From assembly GCA_964036275.1 (NCBI GenBank), contig OZ038438.1, positions 16,599,720-16,663,719 on the forward strand: a stretch of 64,000 bases of DNA, in the 5' to 3' direction. Source of the DNA: Litoditis marina. Taxonomy: Eukaryota; Nematoda; Chromadorea; Rhabditida; Rhabditidae. The translations under genes and the position numbers were made by a program. The notes beneath the pieces are model-generated. The model had not been told where the DNA came from. It saw nothing but the letters and a program-made list of their open reading frames with translations, and searched no databases. Positions 1-12,264 of the stretch are shown in pieces; within the stretch, counting starts at the first letter, position 1, and each line of letters begins with the position of its first letter.

Positions 1-38
1 GTGGTTGCTGAAAAACAAATGCTAAGTTCATCACTCAC

Positions 39-400
39 CCCGTAATTGGAAATTTGATAGTTTAGCTCTCTATAATATCTTCTTCTCGGATCGGGTACAG
101 GTATGGATACTTTCTTGAGTTTCGGGCCTCCGTTGGTTAGCGGAACGGTCTCCTTGACCGGGTCAAGTAAGGGAGATGGGAAGGTGGCAGCAGGCAGGTG
201 GTTGTTGTTGAAAGCAGCTAATGACTGGGTGGTCGGAAGAGGAACTCTTCGTTGTGTTGTAACGAACTGGGCAGAAGTGCTGGAGGTCAAAGACATGGGA
301 GACCATGGGTCCGCTAAAACATCATCTGAACGGTAATCTTCGAGATTAGATCGTGGAAAGTGGCGAGATAGGATATATAGAGTTAGTTCGTGTTTGGTAG
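39..400 (-). CDS. Coding exon of an unrecognised protein
   Basis: On the minus strand an exon opens after the acceptor TTGCCTCAG and stays open for 120 codons to a GTGAGT donor at base 38. It enters with two bases of a split codon and leaves in phase 0. The translation starts with a hydrophobic stretch (HELTLYILSRHFPRSN), continues with a Ser/Thr/Pro-rich segment, and ends with a basic Tyr-rich patch (PDPRRRYYRELNYQ). I do not recognise a domain. The Pro/Thr-rich composition suggests a linker or cytoplasmic tail. It may belong to the gene that starts at 2385 on the same strand, but connecting exons between 400 and 1877 were not found. The rest of the gene would lie left of the window. Confidence 0.5.
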
Positions 401-639
401 CTGAGGCAAGGGGCGGGACTGAACATGGGGGCATGCCCGCGGGACGGCATAAATCAGACAAGTAGTAGAAAAGGAACGTCGTACAATAGGTTTGCAAAAC
501 TCTGTATGTTTATTTAACCTGAGACTTGCAGAGAAAGACGGCTACTTCTTGATGGTACATCACTCAGCCTTGTACAGAAAAAAACGGGCTGTGGGAACCA
601 TCAACACTTGAGAACTTTCGTCCTCTCGAGAATGCGTCA

Positions 640-830
640 ATAATAATAATGTTATTATTTTCATTATTTTTTTCATATATATAAATGTTATTATTTTTAT
701 TAGTATTATTACTATTATTGTTCATATTATGAATATTTTTATCAATTATTATCAAAATAATCAAAATAATAACAATAATAATTTTCATTATTATTATTAA
801 CATTATTATTTGTATTGTTATTAATGTGAT
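640..830. repeat. AT-rich (ATT)n microsatellite-like tract
   Basis: The stretch is almost only A and T, with repeated ATT/AAT units and long T runs. It lies between minus-strand coding exons, so it is probably intronic or intergenic filler. An Asn/Ile-rich 79-codon reading across it on the minus strand is a composition artefact. Confidence 0.7.
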
Positions 831-1876
831 TACTATTTATAATATTTTCATCATTGTTACTTTCTTCGTTCTACCATCTTCAGTGCAGTTATTTTTTATA
901 AAAAGACATGTATTCTTTGGCTCTCAAGTTTGTTACAGAATAGGATGATCATCCTTCATTTTTGTGTGGACCAACATGCGAACATGGCATCCATAATTCT
1001 CAAGAGTGTTATAAATCTTCCGAGATTGGAGGTCACCCTTCCGAGTGTCACCCACATGTTCCAAACGCATAGTGATCATACTTCTCGTTTGGGTGTCCGG
1101 AAAATAGTGCGATTCTCATTAGAATACCATGCCGGATATAATATAACGTCACAAACATGGACAGGCATGGGATCAATATGTTGATCAGAAAAGTTGATAC
1201 ACCTCTAATTGAATAATAGCAAAAACATGACTTTCTGAAGTTAATTATCGCGCCCCCAGAAACAACTCCACTAGCTGCATAACGTGTTGGATTCAAAAGT
1301 ATAATTTTTACTAACTAATCGTTCATAAAATCATTCTCGCTTGTTATGTCATAATTTTCTTCTTCACATTGTTTTCTCATTAGACAGTTTCAAAATGAAA
1401 ATGAGCTGGTTTGAAAGCAACTTCGTAGCAGTCTATCTGAGCCCAGCTCTGGTCTAGCTTGTGAAAATATCACTAGAGGGATGGATGGTTGATCCAAATA
1501 ATGTAATATTATTAGGCGTATACATTCGGAAACGTTACATGCTGGTTGACAACAACAATAGTTGATCAAAGGAACAGAGGGAAAAACGTTATCAAACGAT
1601 TTTCCAGTCTGTTCTGTGCCAACTAATAAAATTATGCTGTTCAAAGGCGAGAAATAAAACATGACTAAGAGAAAGAGTGCTTCAAAATGCGTGCCCTCTC
1701 ATGCGCTTCGAACCCTTTGTTCGGTTTGAATGGTTGCATATTTGAGTTTCTCATAGAAACAAGTACCTAATTGGAAAAGGAGAATGAAAGATTGTCTGGC
1801 TGTTTTTTTTTCTTTGAGATGCGGGTACGGAAAGTAGTTGTCTTTTGTTATGGAGTGAAAAATACAAAACTACTAC

Positions 1877-2385
1877 GTTTTCCAGTTGCTCTCGGAATGG
1901 TCGAACTGCTGGTGAAGTTTCAAAATTGGAAACTTGAATTGTACTGGGAGTGATGAAAGAGAGCGTTTCTGTGTTACCGTCAGCACGATAGAATACAAAC
2001 ACAAATGGACGATGACGTTGTGAATGAGAGACTGGTTGAGTTTTTCTCAGCGCATCTCCGTCATCAACTCTGAAGTTCAACCCGACTGTTTTCTTTGCAA
2101 TATAGAATAAACAAAACACTGCTCAGTTTGTAAATGTGAGACAGGTACAATTGAAAAGAGCAGAATCTGTCTAATCTTGAATCAGAGTTAATTTATGAAC
2201 ACCACTTACAAAACCCGGCCGAAACACCAGTTCGACTTGACATTTGAGTTCACGAGTAGATTATGCACGGAAACTGATAATTGATTAGTGAAGACTGACA
2301 TTTATCATTTTCTCTGCTTACTTTTTGATTTTCTGAGAAATCCATTGCGGCCAAAGGATTGAATTCCATCATAAACTTTGTCCAT
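1877..2385 (-). CDS. First three exons of an unrecognised gene
   Basis: Three minus-strand exons join in frame: 2385-2322 (starts with ATG, 21 codons plus one base, GTAAGC donor), 2273-2210 (2+60+2 bases, ATCAG acceptor, GTAAGT donor) and 2069-1877 (1+192 bases, CTTCAG acceptor, possible GTAGTA donor). The protein begins MDKVYDGIQSFGRNG, passes SNWCFGRV and continues with RPFVFVFYRADGNTETLSF. There is no signal peptide and I do not recognise the family. A TTTAG eight bases before the ATG could be a trans-splice acceptor. The phase agreement over two introns is the main support. The third exon could also run on to about 1751, because the frame stays open. The exon at 39-400 may be a later part of this gene. 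Confidence 0.5.
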
Positions 2386-3033
2386 GTTCGTCACTAAATG
2401 AATGTGGCGCAAAACAGTTTTCTTTTCAAGCAGCTCCACGAATGTTTCCAATTGAACTCGTCATTTTTTTTCAATGCCAAATGGATGTACGGTATCGCGA
2501 TCGTACCGGTAAACGTTTCGGGTATGAACTTCAGAGTTTTCACTCACTTAACTGGTATGGAAGGTTTCTTCTCTTTTTCTCCCAACTCACTCAGGTGACT
2601 GATCATACGAACGAAAACAAACAAACATGCTAACAAGACTCACCAGATGATTTCAAAACAACACCGGTTGCATGGAACGCTCTGAAAAATGAATCTTTGA
2701 ACAGAGAACCATTTTATAGACGCAGTTTGAACAATGAATGAGAGTTTCACTCGTTCTGTCGAAAACCTGATAGTGTGACATTCTTTTTTTCGAGATGACG
2801 AGACGTGAAGAGTTTTCGAGGCAACCTAACAAACTGAGGTCTGCATGTTCATCAAAAACTTCATCGGATAAGGAAATAATGATAGGAAAATCAAAATGAT
2901 TAGCGTATACGGCGGCGTAGATTTTTCAACTTTTTTTTGGAACAAAGTGCATATAGCTGGAGGCCTAAGCATAGATTTTTCGTATGCCATAAAGACATAA
3001 ATGTAACCACTGGTAAAATAAAACAAATAAAGA

Positions 3034-3469
3034 ATGCTTTCGGTACGGGAATTGAAAATGATTGGGAATTCATCGCAAACGCCCACGAAAGTGGTGTATA
3101 GAGTGCGGACGTACGACTACCAGAAAAGTGTCATGATCTCAGTTATTTCGAAGGAAAATGAAGAAGGGTTGTATTTCGGTGAGTAGCAAAGGGTTACACC
3201 TTGCTCGTATCGTCCAAATGAATGCAATGGAGATGGAAAAGATAAGGTTGGCTCGGCGTTGATTAAGTGTACTGCTAGCAATTAAAGCCTATCCTATCTG
3301 CCGGCCATGAATTAATGTTATAAAAACACGTTAAAGCTGTCTGGACGACGAATTTATCGTTCCCCCACTTTTGTCATTCTCTACTACTTTAATTCTGTTT
3401 TTATTTATATGAGTTTAATCGACAGGCGGACGACAACTGCACGAAAAAAGGAAATGTAGAGAAATTTGA
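3034..3469 (+). CDS. Short two-exon gene candidate (about 62 aa)
   Basis: The plus-strand exon 3034-3178 starts MLSVRELKMIGNSSQTPTKV, continues through YRVRTYDYQKSVMISV and ends at a GTGAGT donor, leaving one base. The next in-phase acceptor (ATCGACAG) gives exon 3426-3469, ending in RQLHEKRKCREI and TGA. AATAAA lies at about 3498, a good position for a polyadenylation signal. The product would be about 62 aa with no recognisable domain. The gene is divergent from the minus-strand gene starting at 2385, about 650 bases away. The first exon looks like real coding sequence. The second exon and the start codon are less certain, and exon 1 might belong to a longer gene. Confidence 0.35.
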
Positions 3470-4873
3470 AAGGTACATCATGAGTTTGTAATGAAGGGAA
3501 TAAAACAGTATCTGTGGGCAATTTGTCTCCAGAAATACTAAACTGCCAAACCCAAAACACCCATCCACCCTCACTTCAACATTGGTTGTAAAAAAGTAAA
3601 GTAAGCACTGAAATCAGACAAACTTTCGAGCTTCACTTGTTTGTAGAACATGGTTATATTAATGATGAGAAATGAGAAGGTAGCGCCTCGTGCTAACACA
3701 TCCCATAAAATAGACTCCATTGGCCAGTACGGATATGATTTACACTGGCTCTCTTTCGTACTCAAAAGAACCACTTCCCGATTTATCGGGGTGATCATTT
3801 GAAAGCATGAAGATAATGGCAGCATATAAGATAGTCAGAGTACTACAAGTTGCAAATGGTTTGTAACTTATTAAATTGTTTGTTCTCTAGTTATTAAGGT
3901 CCTACTTGTAATTAGGTTGGAACAGGTCTTTTCAGAGAATGCTATTGTGTCCAAATATGAATTAATGCGTGCTACGTGGATTTGAGGAAATCAAAGTTTA
4001 TATTAGGTTGCAAAAAGTTACTACTACAACTTTTTAATATATATATATAAGATTCATTGAATATCGATTCAAACTTTTATCGGATCTTAATCGAGTAAAC
4101 AAAGTGAAGGGACTAGCATTCAGAGCTATAGTTCCTTCGGTAATAAGTAGTACAACTTTCGAATCGAAATGCACGGTTAGCAAACTAATCAAATGACAGT
4201 GCGTAGTTTTCCAAGACCTTATTTGAAAACGATTATTAACAATGAACGGTCACGCTTTTTGTTCTTGTGGATTATGAACGGTAAAACAATGTCATGATTC
4301 CTTCATCAACAGGCTACTACTCGAAATGTCGGGAACAGAAGGGAGTGTGCTGAATGAAAAAATATTATATTAGTGTGAATTTTAGATAAGTGCACGATGT
4401 TAGTCTTCCAAACATAGGGCCAGGATGTTCAGAATATTTATGAAAGATCCCTTTTTTTTCTAACAGTGTCAGTCTGACAACATTTCTCTTGACAAATTAT
4501 TCAATAACCAATTCTGTATGACAATAGATCTATTTGAAAAAACCCACTGCTAGTGGTACTGATCATTTTCATCAGATCATCTATTATGTGATGAACTACT
4601 GATTATATTGTGATTTTGTTTTGCTATGATTTGAAACTTCCGAAGTTGATGATCATGTTTTCACGAAAACATCAACTGAAACTTCAAGCGGGTTGAAATT
4701 ATTTCTACCGCGTCTGGTCGGAAATCGAATGTATTGCAAATCTTAAGAGCACAACGTTGAACGTCATCTGATGGTGTGCGCTTCCCCTCCACTATCTAAA
4801 AGGATCTTCATTGTCCTCTTAGCATGTTAGATGGAAAAAAAGGCACTAGTGTCAATCTTAGGTCAGGTCCCAA

Positions 4874-5071
4874 ATGGAAAATGCTGTAATAAGAAACGAA
4901 TGGGATGGGATCCACCCTAATGATTCTGATAGCTTTCGAAGGACTGGGATGAGTTCACTCCGTAATAAGATTATGAGTCATAGCCGAGATGGACGAATAG
5001 TTCATGAAATACGTGATACATTGTTTGTGACCATGTACTACTCGTTGTTGGTCATCGTTCTAAATCGGTAG
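4874..5071 (+). CDS. Possible 65-aa single-exon ORF
   Basis: An ATG frame of 65 codons begins MENAVIRNEWDGIHPNDSDS, continues with a charged Ser/Arg-rich middle and ends with a hydrophobic tail (TMYYSLLVIVLNR). An AG (ATCTTAG) lies 12-13 bases upstream and could be a trans-splice acceptor. The translation looks less random than neighbouring frames, but there is no family match and no nearby AATAAA. It could be chance. Confidence 0.2.
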   Translation: MENAVIRNEWDGIHPNDSDSFRRTGMSSLRNKIMSHSRDGRIVHEIRDTLFVTMYYSLLVIVLNR

Positions 5072-7310
5072 AACATTTTGAACTACGTACGTCGAGGTAT
5101 TCTGCATTTCCTACCACGTAGCGCATATAAGATGTACTGAAAGGACACAGACTAGTATTGTAATAATTTAATTTAAGAATTGCATGTTTTTTTATAAATT
5201 TGATTAATGGGATTCAAACACTTCTTTACTTTAAAATGTAATGTGGGCAGGTAAATTTGTCTCAGCATACTTTAAATGGTGAAAAAAAGTTTGTGAAATT
5301 CAATTGGGAACAGAGCCAAGTATTGAAGTTGAGGATAAATGTTCTCGGTGTGAGATTCAGAATGGCATAGCATTGGCGCGAAGGAGTCGGGTCTAATCTT
5401 TTGTTCCATAATTAACAGAACGCGGCTACGACTGGTCATTACTCAAAACGCAGAGAAAAGAAGAGCGACATGGAGCTCTTTAAGTGGACTAAGTAAACTA
5501 ACCATGGGAATTCGCCCGATTAGGCAGACTCACCGTGCAGCGCGGAAGAAATAGATCTATTGAACAGCCACCATTCGCTGCACACAATACAAACTAATAG
5601 AGGAGCTTCCTGAAACGTGAAACATCGTGCTCGTGAGAATTGCGGAACAAACCAGAAAACTAACTACACAAAATCGTTGCGGTGCCCGAGTATACAGATG
5701 TGGACCACGAGGTGTCCCACAGGCGACCTTCACATCTGCCGTTGTCTATATCAGTTTCCTACACAAATGTGATAGTTTTATGGATTGTTGTCAGTTCATA
5801 TTTCTACGTATAATGCGACTGTAGCTTAATGTTCATTACTGGAAATACGAAGATTCGAAAACTGAAGTTCAACAACTGTACATGTTCATAGTAAAATGAG
5901 AATTCCCAATAAGCAAGAATACAGAGGATTGATTCGCAAATGTTATGAATTGCATTTGTTTTCGATTTTCTTTTTTTCAATGAGTAGACAGCAAGACAAT
6001 GTCATACAGAACTAAAAATCGGTTGATACATATTTCACATTTTTTTCTTGAATCAGCGTCATTGGGAAACAGATAGCCAACTCAGATGATTAATCGAAAT
6101 GTAGGGTGTTCAACTATATAGGGCCGAGAAGTGGGTTTGAGATGAGACTCCAAGCCCGAATTATAGCATGCGAAGACAAGTGCGGTGAAACACAATTAAG
6201 CACCGGTAATGGACGTGGTGAGCAGTGAGAGCTATCTGCGCACGACTCCAGTGCAATACAACTAACAGATACCAAGTGCATTCTCGAATGGGATCTTCAT
6301 TGCGAGTACCGCTCAGTTCTGACATTTATGGTAGTTGAACCAGCGATAAAATTAGGGGTCACATATCACGTGTGGGGCACACCCAGAACTGGAAGCATAC
6401 AGCGCACAATTGAACACTATTCATTTTTTTGATTCATTGACCTCTAGTAAGATAGAAAACGTTTTATAACGGGTGCTATTCTAAAATTATGTAAGTTATG
6501 AGTGTTTTCGAGCCATTGAGAATCTTGGTGTGATCCTTAACAAATAAAAGATTCTAACAGATTCTTTGATGAATAGTTTCTCACTCTGTGGCAGCGTACA
6601 AAAAAGTCATCAGGGAGGATAAACTCTAAACCCGGATGGTTCATGACAGCTATGTGTCATTCGGTGATTTCGGTGTTTAGGGTAATGAGACGGAATGTAG
6701 AGGGAACGAAATATGATTGATGAACACAAGAAAGACGCGTCTTATTCTCAGCTATGCATGAAAACGCTACATTCAACGACCTTTTGACTGCTTTATCATC
6801 TAATAAGACAATTACTTTTGCGTCAACAGCACAATTTAAGAAAACATCGCGTATTTGACAATAGGAACGCAAAGCATATTATTTGTCTCGAAAGCCTAGT
6901 TACAGTTTCGAAAAAGTAAGTGATGAACAATCTCAAATTAGTGTTGTTTACATCTTCATTAACAGTCTTCTCGGAGAGTCTTATGTGTTCTTGATTTTTT
7001 CAACAATCTTATGGATTCAGGCATCAGCTACAGCATGTGTTCAACAAAAACGTGTCGTCAATGAAACGGTCATTGTCTTCCTCTCACTTAGTTAGTTCTA
7101 AGCAACCGAGTTTTTGTTTCAAACACAAAGTAATATCATTAAATGTCACAATGCAGAATACTGAATACACCCAATGGAAGGTAACGTACAGAAATCGATG
7201 TGCAGGGTGAAATCACACGTATCAATATCAAAGTAGCGTGACTGTTAAAAGGCGCAGAGAAGCTGGGGTGGACGACGGCAAATGACCCTGCGTGGTGTCG
7301 AATTTCATCC

Positions 7311-7416
7311 TCAAGGCAATGGGACAATTTCAGTGCCGCTGAGAGTCTGCGATTTAACATCATCCTGAGTATGGAGCGACGGCAGACACCGGAACGGTTC
7401 TTCTTCATAGGATGAA
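7311..7416 (-). CDS. Possible terminal coding exon
   Basis: On the minus strand a CTTTCAG acceptor is followed by one split-codon base and 34 open codons to TGA. The translation (SYEEEPFRCLPSLHTQDD, then a short Ser/Thr-rich end) is acidic and looks like a C-terminal tail. A second frame through the same bases is also open, so the reading is ambiguous. No upstream exon was tied to it. It may be downstream of, or unrelated to, the small secreted-protein gene at 8737-9158. Confidence 0.2.
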
Positions 7417-8736
7417 CTGAAAGATGAACGACATGAAGCATTGTGTCCAGTAGATTATTGGAAGTATGCTCTCGTACCTGCCCAGGTGGTCAGCTAACAG
7501 TTTTAAATTATGAGTGAAGTTCATTGTATTGCGCTAATCTAATAACAGGAGATTGCCAACATCTGCGTTGTCAACCGCTTTTCACGACGTTCAAAGTGTC
7601 TGTCTACTGTCAAAATGATTCCACCTAAGAATTGTATCATTCGTGTAGCATGATCTATCATCCGTTGGTAACACGCAGAAACATCTGACTTTAATTATTC
7701 GTATTCAGGTTCCTTGTAACACATGTAGCACACCAAGTTTAACGGGTAAGAACTTCATAGTGTACATATTTTAGTTTTCTTGTAATAGAGAGAGTTTCTA
7801 TCTTGAAATGTGATTGGAGTATTTTTGGGATATAGCTCTACATATTTGAACAGCTTTCATCAGTGATCAGTTTTTGTTAAGACACATAATGATAGAGTGA
7901 GAGATGGTATAATTTCAGGATGTAATGCACGGACTAGAAGATCGAGTTACTAGCTTTGTCGTTGTCGTAGCTTAACATATGTTCCTGTAAACGTGTCGTC
8001 GATATCAAATGTTTCAACAAATTGTTTGGCATTGAACTAGTTCACGAACGTTTTGCTCTCGTTCACTGCGACTATTCACAGGCAAATCATTAATTACTTC
8101 AAATGAAAATTACTTTAAAAGTGTCTTCAGGTATCGATAAGGCCCAATATTCCCTTTTAGTGATGTGTCTCGTTAGGTCCCAGTACAGAGGGGCTGTAAT
8201 TCAAAGACTCTGTGCACATCAAGCGTATAGAATAGCAGATAAAAAATATTGGTATAGTTTCATTTTTCATCGAAGTATTTTCGTAAACACCTGGAATTTG
8301 AATTCTGTACGCTATAATCCCATCTACAGAGGCAAAAAGACACTTTGGCCTCATTTTCTTTTAGTTTTCTCCTTTGGTCCCCTTATGCTAAACATATGAC
8401 ACATTGTGCATGTGAACATGGAGCAACACATCGCAACTCTGCTGAACAGCCCAATCTACTGGACGGCACCTCCGTATTACTTGTCTTTGTGTTCAGTTTG
8501 TGAATAAGGATTCAACAACGCTCTGTTTCTACCTGAAATTCTTTGACCGGTGAGATTCACTGATTGCAGGAATATTTTCGGGCCCCTTGGAAACTGGTAC
8601 AGTTGGGTGCATAGCATTCGATTTTTCTATAAACGTGAATGGTAAAATCATTCACGAATAAAAATCAAATAACCAAACTAGCTGACAGCCATCTATGCTA
8701 CGTGTTCTTCTTCTGAAGTACGACGCGTGAACAAAC

Positions 8737-9158
8737 TCAATGTTGAACTTTTGATTTAATATCAGATAGCTTCCAGCCATATTTGATGCACCTCAGCCAG
8801 TCTTCGACGATGAAGTGTATGGCTCTGTCTGTGGTCTCATCGATCTCCATTCTCCGTTCGTTTGTAGCTGGCTGACCCTCAAGAACATGCAACTGTTTGT
8901 GAGAACAACACCATTAAACTAACGGAAGCCGTTACAGGCAGAACAACTGAATTGAAAATGAAACCGACCATAACTTTAAAAAATAGGACTTATTACTCTC
9001 CGTCCGCTATACACTTCAGGCGAACCGAGTTTACATATAAAGCAGTTGAATTGAGGTAATCGCTGCTGTGTTCCTACTTTTTCTGTAACTTTAACACTCA
9101 CCAAAGAGAAGCTCGAACATAATTGTACCGAGAAATAGAATAAGTAGAACACATTCAT
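8737..9158 (-). CDS. Small secreted protein candidate (70 aa)
   Basis: Two minus-strand exons join in phase 0. Exon 9158-9102 encodes MNVFYLFYFSVQLCSSFSL, a signal-peptide-like hydrophobic start, and ends at GTGAGT. Exon 8892-8737 opens after CACAAACAG and encodes 51 residues (LHVLEGQPATNERRMEIDE, then RAIHFIVEDWLRCIKYGWKL) before TGA. The product has a predicted signal peptide and one Cys in the mature part. No dibasic-amidation pattern of a typical neuropeptide precursor is seen. It may be a helical small secreted protein or the N-terminus of a longer protein if another donor is used. The gene is divergent from the homeobox gene starting at 9515, so the 356 bases between could be a shared promoter. 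Not recognised. Confidence 0.45.
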
Positions 9159-9514
9159 TGAGAATTATTCGAGACTCATGGAGAATTATCATGTATGGTT
9201 TGTAGCTTGTGGTTTTATACTCGTAAACATTCTATTTTTGACTTAAACACATGCGACGCGTATGGAACAGGTTCAACGATTTTGAACGTTTTCGACAATT
9301 GGGGAAATCACATGAATTGCACAATTTAATTCGTACTAGTGGTAAATCTCGCATAGGTGTTTAAAACAGTAATATTGGGTTTTGTGTTAAGCCAAGAAGG
9401 GTGAGTTTCTAAAAAAACACGCGATTTACAATGTGTGACGATTATATTGTTTGATTTGTGGCAGTAGAATAGGGGCAGGCGCCGGCTCACATACCATAAC
9501 CCAAACCACATGTA

Positions 9515-12264
9515 ATGTCTGAGCAGGGCTGGCAACACTCGAAGCAGACTGGGCAAGGTACGTAATCCGATCATACTTTCCACTTGCATTTGTTTAGCAC
9601 ATACTTATTAGAGTTATCAAATCACGTGGCAACCATCTTTCTCTTTCAGACTCTCAAAACGATAACTTTGTTTTCAACGTGTACAAGTTGACAGATACAT
9701 TATTAGAGCTATATATGAGTCATTGGACCAAGCTAAAAATCCTTCTGTGGACTAACCACAAATAGTTCCCTAATCAATGATTCTAGATTCAATCATCATT
9801 CTGCGTACTAGTAGACCGTAAAAATGCAGTAACAAAACTCGAATGGATTGACTAGAACCATTTACTGTTTGCAATGATAAAGCACAACAACTTCCAGCCG
9901 TACGGTTATTCTAATTGTTTCTGTTTTGGTAATAGAACGATATTCTGTCCTAGAAAAACAAATTTCAAGATTTAACAGGTTCATACATCTATAGCAAACC
10001 GGAATAGTTTCTCTTCTCAGTTTTATACCCAGAATGTTTTGATTAAATGTCACGAATAATCAGCAACTAAGTAACCGGCCGACAATACCTGAGTTTTAGT
10101 TCGATTTGTGAACGAAATTTTGGTTTACGACTGAACCACTGAACGCAGTGGGATCAAACTATATACACAGCAGTACTTGTACTGCTCCAGTTCGCCTCAC
10201 CGTCAGCGACCCCTATACACTAATTATCTATTTCTGTCATGTCAACGATTGTTGCTGAATTTTTTGGATCCTCCTTATTTCTACTAGGAGTTCGAGAGAG
10301 GAAACAATTTGAATTCATGTAAAGATGTCGATATTGATGAATGAAAATTCAGAAAAAATGAATGTTTTCATTAAACTGCGTCGGTAGTAGACTAGGACTA
10401 GATCCGAACGATCCTCTTCTCAACGTTTCATCAATAGTTTTCCATCAGTAGTGACTCATAATTGGTAATTCTGATTAAAGCTCCCGAATATTTTGCAGAC
10501 GATGCCGCTGCTCTGAAAAGACGTTTTCGCACCAACTTCACTGAGACGCAGTCAGTATTCCTTGAAGAGTCTTTTCAAGAGTCACACTACCCCGATCAAG
10601 CGGCCAAACGAGAAATGGCCCGTGCACTGGATATCCCCGAAGACCGCATAACGGTGAGTTTGTTGGTTTTCTTCGGAACAACTTGACAATATAATGATGT
10701 TAGTTAACCTCATAGTCACATGATGTCCGTGATAGATCCAAAATCATAACACTTGCTAAATCTAATTAATGCTGATGTTTGTTCACCATTTTATTCACTC
10801 CTACCTCAGGTGAAAATTCAAGAGACTATTAGCCCCTAAAGGGTAGATTTTGGGTGATCGAGTGAGCGCGGGCCCCAAAGGCCCTAAAAGGGCCGTGAAT
10901 CTGGTAACGAACACGCTTTGATCGATTTTAAATACAATTGTGTTGCACTACTCTTTTCTTTTTTCTTTCATTTTCCATATAAGTACGCTAGGGTGAGCAG
11001 AAAAAAGAAACTAAATCTAGTATTTGAGACGAAACATTTCAGTCTACGCGGCCGTCATAGGCCATAGGGTGATTTTGGCTACGAAAATCGCGGGCCTAAA
11101 AGGAACCTTTTATGCCCTTGACTTTTCACCTCTGACTTGACACATCCATGCTTAGTCTCGAAAACTATGCACACCGTTTTTCCAGCATAAAAATCTACCC
11201 TGGGATTTTCAATGTCCAGTTTACTAAAAATTGATCATTTTGTAAACCTTAAAGTTGTTGGTTTTTCTGGTCTAAGACTTGACATTTTGGATTCTCGCTT
11301 GTTACACATATGCTGGGGTGTACGGTATACGAGCCACATGTGATGGGATTTACAACCGGATATATTATACGTCAATTGCCTCCATGTCGCAATGTTGCCA
11401 GTGGGATTCATTGCAACTTTAACACAAATGAGGCCAAGTTAACTGGAAACCTTATCTGAAAACGTCTAATTTGTGTTCACCACAAACGATTTGTTGAGTT
11501 TTAAATAGAAAATTTCAAGGTGAAGAAACATGATAGTCCTCTCACAGTGCTAATACATGTTTGGTGAACATGAAGTTTGCAATTATCACGTTTATAATGT
11601 AAAATAAATAGATGAAACTATCTTCACGTCGGCGGGAAAACTAGCTATCGTAGTCTACAATAATTAAATTTGCTTGATCGCGTGCTTGTTAACTGTCTAA
11701 AGGCGGTTCAGGTAGAGGGTATAACTAAGAATTCTCATAAACGTTTACTTTTTATAACGCGAACAATATGCACATTTCGCTTAATGATATATTTTCCAGG
11801 TCTGGTTCCAGAATCGAAGAGCCAAGTGGCGTAGGAAGGAAATGAGAGAAAAGGTTTGAACATATTTCGCTGCTTCAATGTCGTCGTACTTCAATGCCTA
11901 AATGTCGAGTGAACGGAACACATACTATAGTGCTCACCTGCTCAAATTTCTTCAGGCCACTCAGACAAGCAATGAAAGTGTTTCTGACGTGAAGATTGGT
12001 ACTGATTTTAGACAGGTTAACTACTATCATCCGTTTGATTTTGGGGTTGGTATTACTTCATGGTTATGAATGGGATTTTGAATAGGGTGACTTTTCCAGG
12101 AAAAAGCTCGATCGGAGACCTTGAGCACACCAGTCTACGCGTTCGAGCCCAGTTATGCTCCGGAGCCTCAATACAATGGGGGAATTATCTATCAAAACTG
12201 TCCATCAGATCCGTTCAACACCTTGTCATGTCACATGTACTCTCCACAGAACTTACAAAGATAA
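9515..12264 (+). CDS. Paired-like (Q50) homeodomain transcription factor
   Basis: Five exons join in frame to 158 aa: 9515-9557, 10499-10653, 11800-11853, 11956-12015 and 12100-12264. The short N-terminus (MSEQGWQHSKQTGQ) leads directly into a 60-residue homeodomain at about residues 19-78. It has RRFRTNF in the N-terminal arm, SHYPD between helices 1 and 2, and helix 3 reading RITVWFQNRRAKWRRKE with Gln at position 50. The intron inside helix 3, between Thr and Val-Trp-Phe, is a position seen in many homeobox genes. The 80-residue tail is Tyr/Pro/Gln-rich. The family binds TAAT-type DNA in the nucleus. FLEESF and SHYPDQAAK recall nematode dsc-1-type proteins from memory, but orthology is not established. 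The exon 3 donor GTTTGA is non-standard. No paired box, OAR motif or octapeptide is visible. Confidence 0.85.
10811..11213. repeat. GC-rich insert with imperfect inverted ends in homeobox intron 2
   Basis: Within the 1.1-kb second intron of the homeobox gene, 10811 onward carries TGAAAATTC and AGGGTAGATTTT. The inverted counterparts (AAAATCTACCCT, then GGGATTTTCA) lie near 11190-11212. Between them are GC-rich patches such as GGGCCCCAAAGGCCC and CGCGGGCCTAAAAGG, unlike the AT-rich surroundings. This fits an old non-autonomous transposon with degraded inverted ends. No target duplication was found. Confidence 0.35.

Larger units (their letters stand above)
3470..8736. other. Long stretch without a convincing gene
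   Basis: I read both strands here. A single-exon plus-strand frame at 4874-5071 and a possible minus-strand terminal exon at 7311-7416 are listed separately. Otherwise I found only short frames without matching splice signals, AT-rich sequence and no clear repeat. It is probably intergenic, or intron of genes I could not connect. Confidence 0.5.

Noticed and set aside
564..803. 79-codon Asn/Ile-rich minus-strand frame
   Set aside because: Low-complexity translation of an AT-rich microsatellite with no splice or start support.
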